64,000 nt of DNA from assembly GCF_030317115.1 (NCBI RefSeq), contig NZ_JASZYF010000004.1:124001-188000 (forward strand), written 5' to 3'. Position 1 is the first letter of the stretch, and each line of letters starts with the position of its first letter. The position numbers and the translations under genes are program-made. The notes below the pieces were generated by a model. It saw only the letters and a program-made list of their open reading frames with translations. It did not search any database and was not told where the DNA came from. This stretch comes from Variovorax gracilis. GTDB taxonomy: Bacteria > Pseudomonadota > Gammaproteobacteria > Burkholderiales > Burkholderiaceae_C. Shown here piece by piece: positions 63,255-64,000 of this stretch.

Positions 63255-64000
63255 ATGACATTCCCGATCAACCGCCGCCGGGCGTGCCTGTCGATCGCCG
63301 GCGGCATGCTGCTGCCGGCAGCCCGCCACGCCATGGCGCAGGCCTCCTATCCGACCCGGCCACCGCACCTCATCGTGCCGTTCACGCCCGGAGGCTCCAC
63401 CGACGTGCTGGCCCGGAGCATCGGACAGGAACTGGGCCGCGCCTGGGGCCAGGCCGTCGTGGTCGAGAACATCCCAGGGGCGGGCGGATCGGTCGGCGCG
63501 GAAAAAGTCGCGAGGGCACCGGCGGATGGCTACACCCTGCTCATGGGACACATCGGAACGCTGGCCATCAATCCGTCGCTCTATCCCAGGCTGGGCTACG
63601 ACCCGGTGCGGAGCTTCGCGCCCGTGGCGTGGGTGGCGCGCGTGCCGAACGTGCTCGTGGTCCATTCGTCGGTGCCGGCGCGCACGCTGGCCGAGCTGAT
63701 CGCGCTGGCGAAAGCGCGTCCCGGCCAACTCGCCTACGGCTCCGGCGGCAACGGCAGCGCTGCGCACATCACCATGGAGTACCTGAAGCTGCAGACCGAG
63801 TGTTCGTTCCTGCACATCCCTTACCGCGGCACCGCGCCGGCCGTGAACGACCTCCTGGCCGGGCAGGTCCAGGTGCTCTTCACGGGCGCTCCGGCGCTGC
63901 TGCCGCACATCAAGGCCGGGAAGATCCGCGCGCTGGCCGTTTCGAGCCCGCGCCGCATCGCGCTGCTGCCGGACGTGCCGACGGTGGCAGAGAGCGGTGT
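63255..64000 (+). CDS. orphan TctC/Bug receptor, third (cut by window end)
   Basis: An open frame from ATG 63255 that runs off the window. It begins MTFPINRRRACLSIAGGMLL with a twin-arginine-like RRR and a signal sequence to about residue 29, then YPTRPPHLIVPFTPGGSTDV, GYTLLMGHIGTLAIN, and LPDVPTVAESG at the end. Missing is about the last quarter. Follows the second receptor by 32 bp and so may be in the same operon. The double/triple arginine before the hydrophobic core could target it to Tat instead of Sec. Confidence 0.88.
   Translation, partial: MTFPINRRRACLSIAGGMLLPAARHAMAQASYPTRPPHLIVPFTPGGSTDVLARSIGQELGRAWGQAVVVENIPGAGGSVGAEKVARAPADGYTLLMGHIGTLAINPSLYPRLGYDPVRSFAPVAWVARVPNVLVVHSSVPARTLAELIALAKARPGQLAYGSGGNGSAAHITMEYLKLQTECSFLHIPYRGTAPAVNDLLAGQVQVLFTGAPALLPHIKAGKIRALAVSSPRRIALLPDVPTVAESG

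Overview
The window is about 66% G+C by eye, densely coded, and carries many Bug/TctC-type solute receptors, LysR regulators, a GlmU-Lrp-GlmS block and DUF2917/DUF6279 proteins. This points to a betaproteobacterium of the Burkholderiales, most likely Comamonadaceae (Variovorax-like). That placement is inferred from gene content and protein style; no database was consulted. I see no rRNA, tRNA, CRISPR array, phage or insertion sequence.

Layout. 0-14 kb is housekeeping and envelope: MgtC/SapB, MscS-like channel, lytic transglycosylase, 5-formyl-THF cyclo-ligase, a LysR/DUF2917 divergent pair, a short BLUF photoreceptor divergent from a four-cysteine Crp/Fnr regulator, a flippase, a glycosyltransferase, a DUF6279 lipoprotein, and glmU - lrp - glmS. 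14-22.8 kb is a tartrate-to-pyruvate unit: tartrate dehydrogenase, DctA transporter, glycerate kinase/TtuD, pyruvate kinase and enolase on the minus strand, a divergent LysR regulator, and an orphan TctC receptor that shares a 32-bp operator-like element with the ttuC promoter.

22.8-34 kb is the least familiar part: an ornithine-lipid acyltransferase (OlsB) behind a 34-codon leader ORF, convergent with a tightly coupled minus-strand cluster of a radical SAM/B12-type protein, two paralogous LCAT-like serine hydrolases (one with a C-terminal tail domain, the other with that tail as a separate gene) and an aspartyl beta-hydroxylase. A large cyclase-ATPase-TPR protein is divergent from it. I consider this the best candidate for an undescribed lipid-processing system.

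34-49 kb is an oxalate-type block: a complete TctCBA transporter, a cytidylate-kinase-like/BON protein, an FNR-like regulator, oxalyl-CoA decarboxylase, two formyl-CoA transferases with a PAS protein between them, SucC/SucD-like proteins whose SucD lacks the phospho-histidine, an FAH-family hydrolase, a ketopantoate-reductase-like enzyme and a LysR. Two TTGAC-N4-GTCAA palindromes mark the transporter and decarboxylase promoters.

49-56 kb holds a LysR, small proteins, a leishmanolysin-like protease / uracil-DNA-glycosylase-like / amidohydrolase operon, and a phosphatase-fold protein with Ser for the catalytic Cys. 56-64 kb is a gallate pathway: two-HTH LysR, 4-oxalomesaconate tautomerase, hydratase, CHA aldolase and gallate dioxygenase, interspersed with three orphan TctC receptors, the last cut by the window end.
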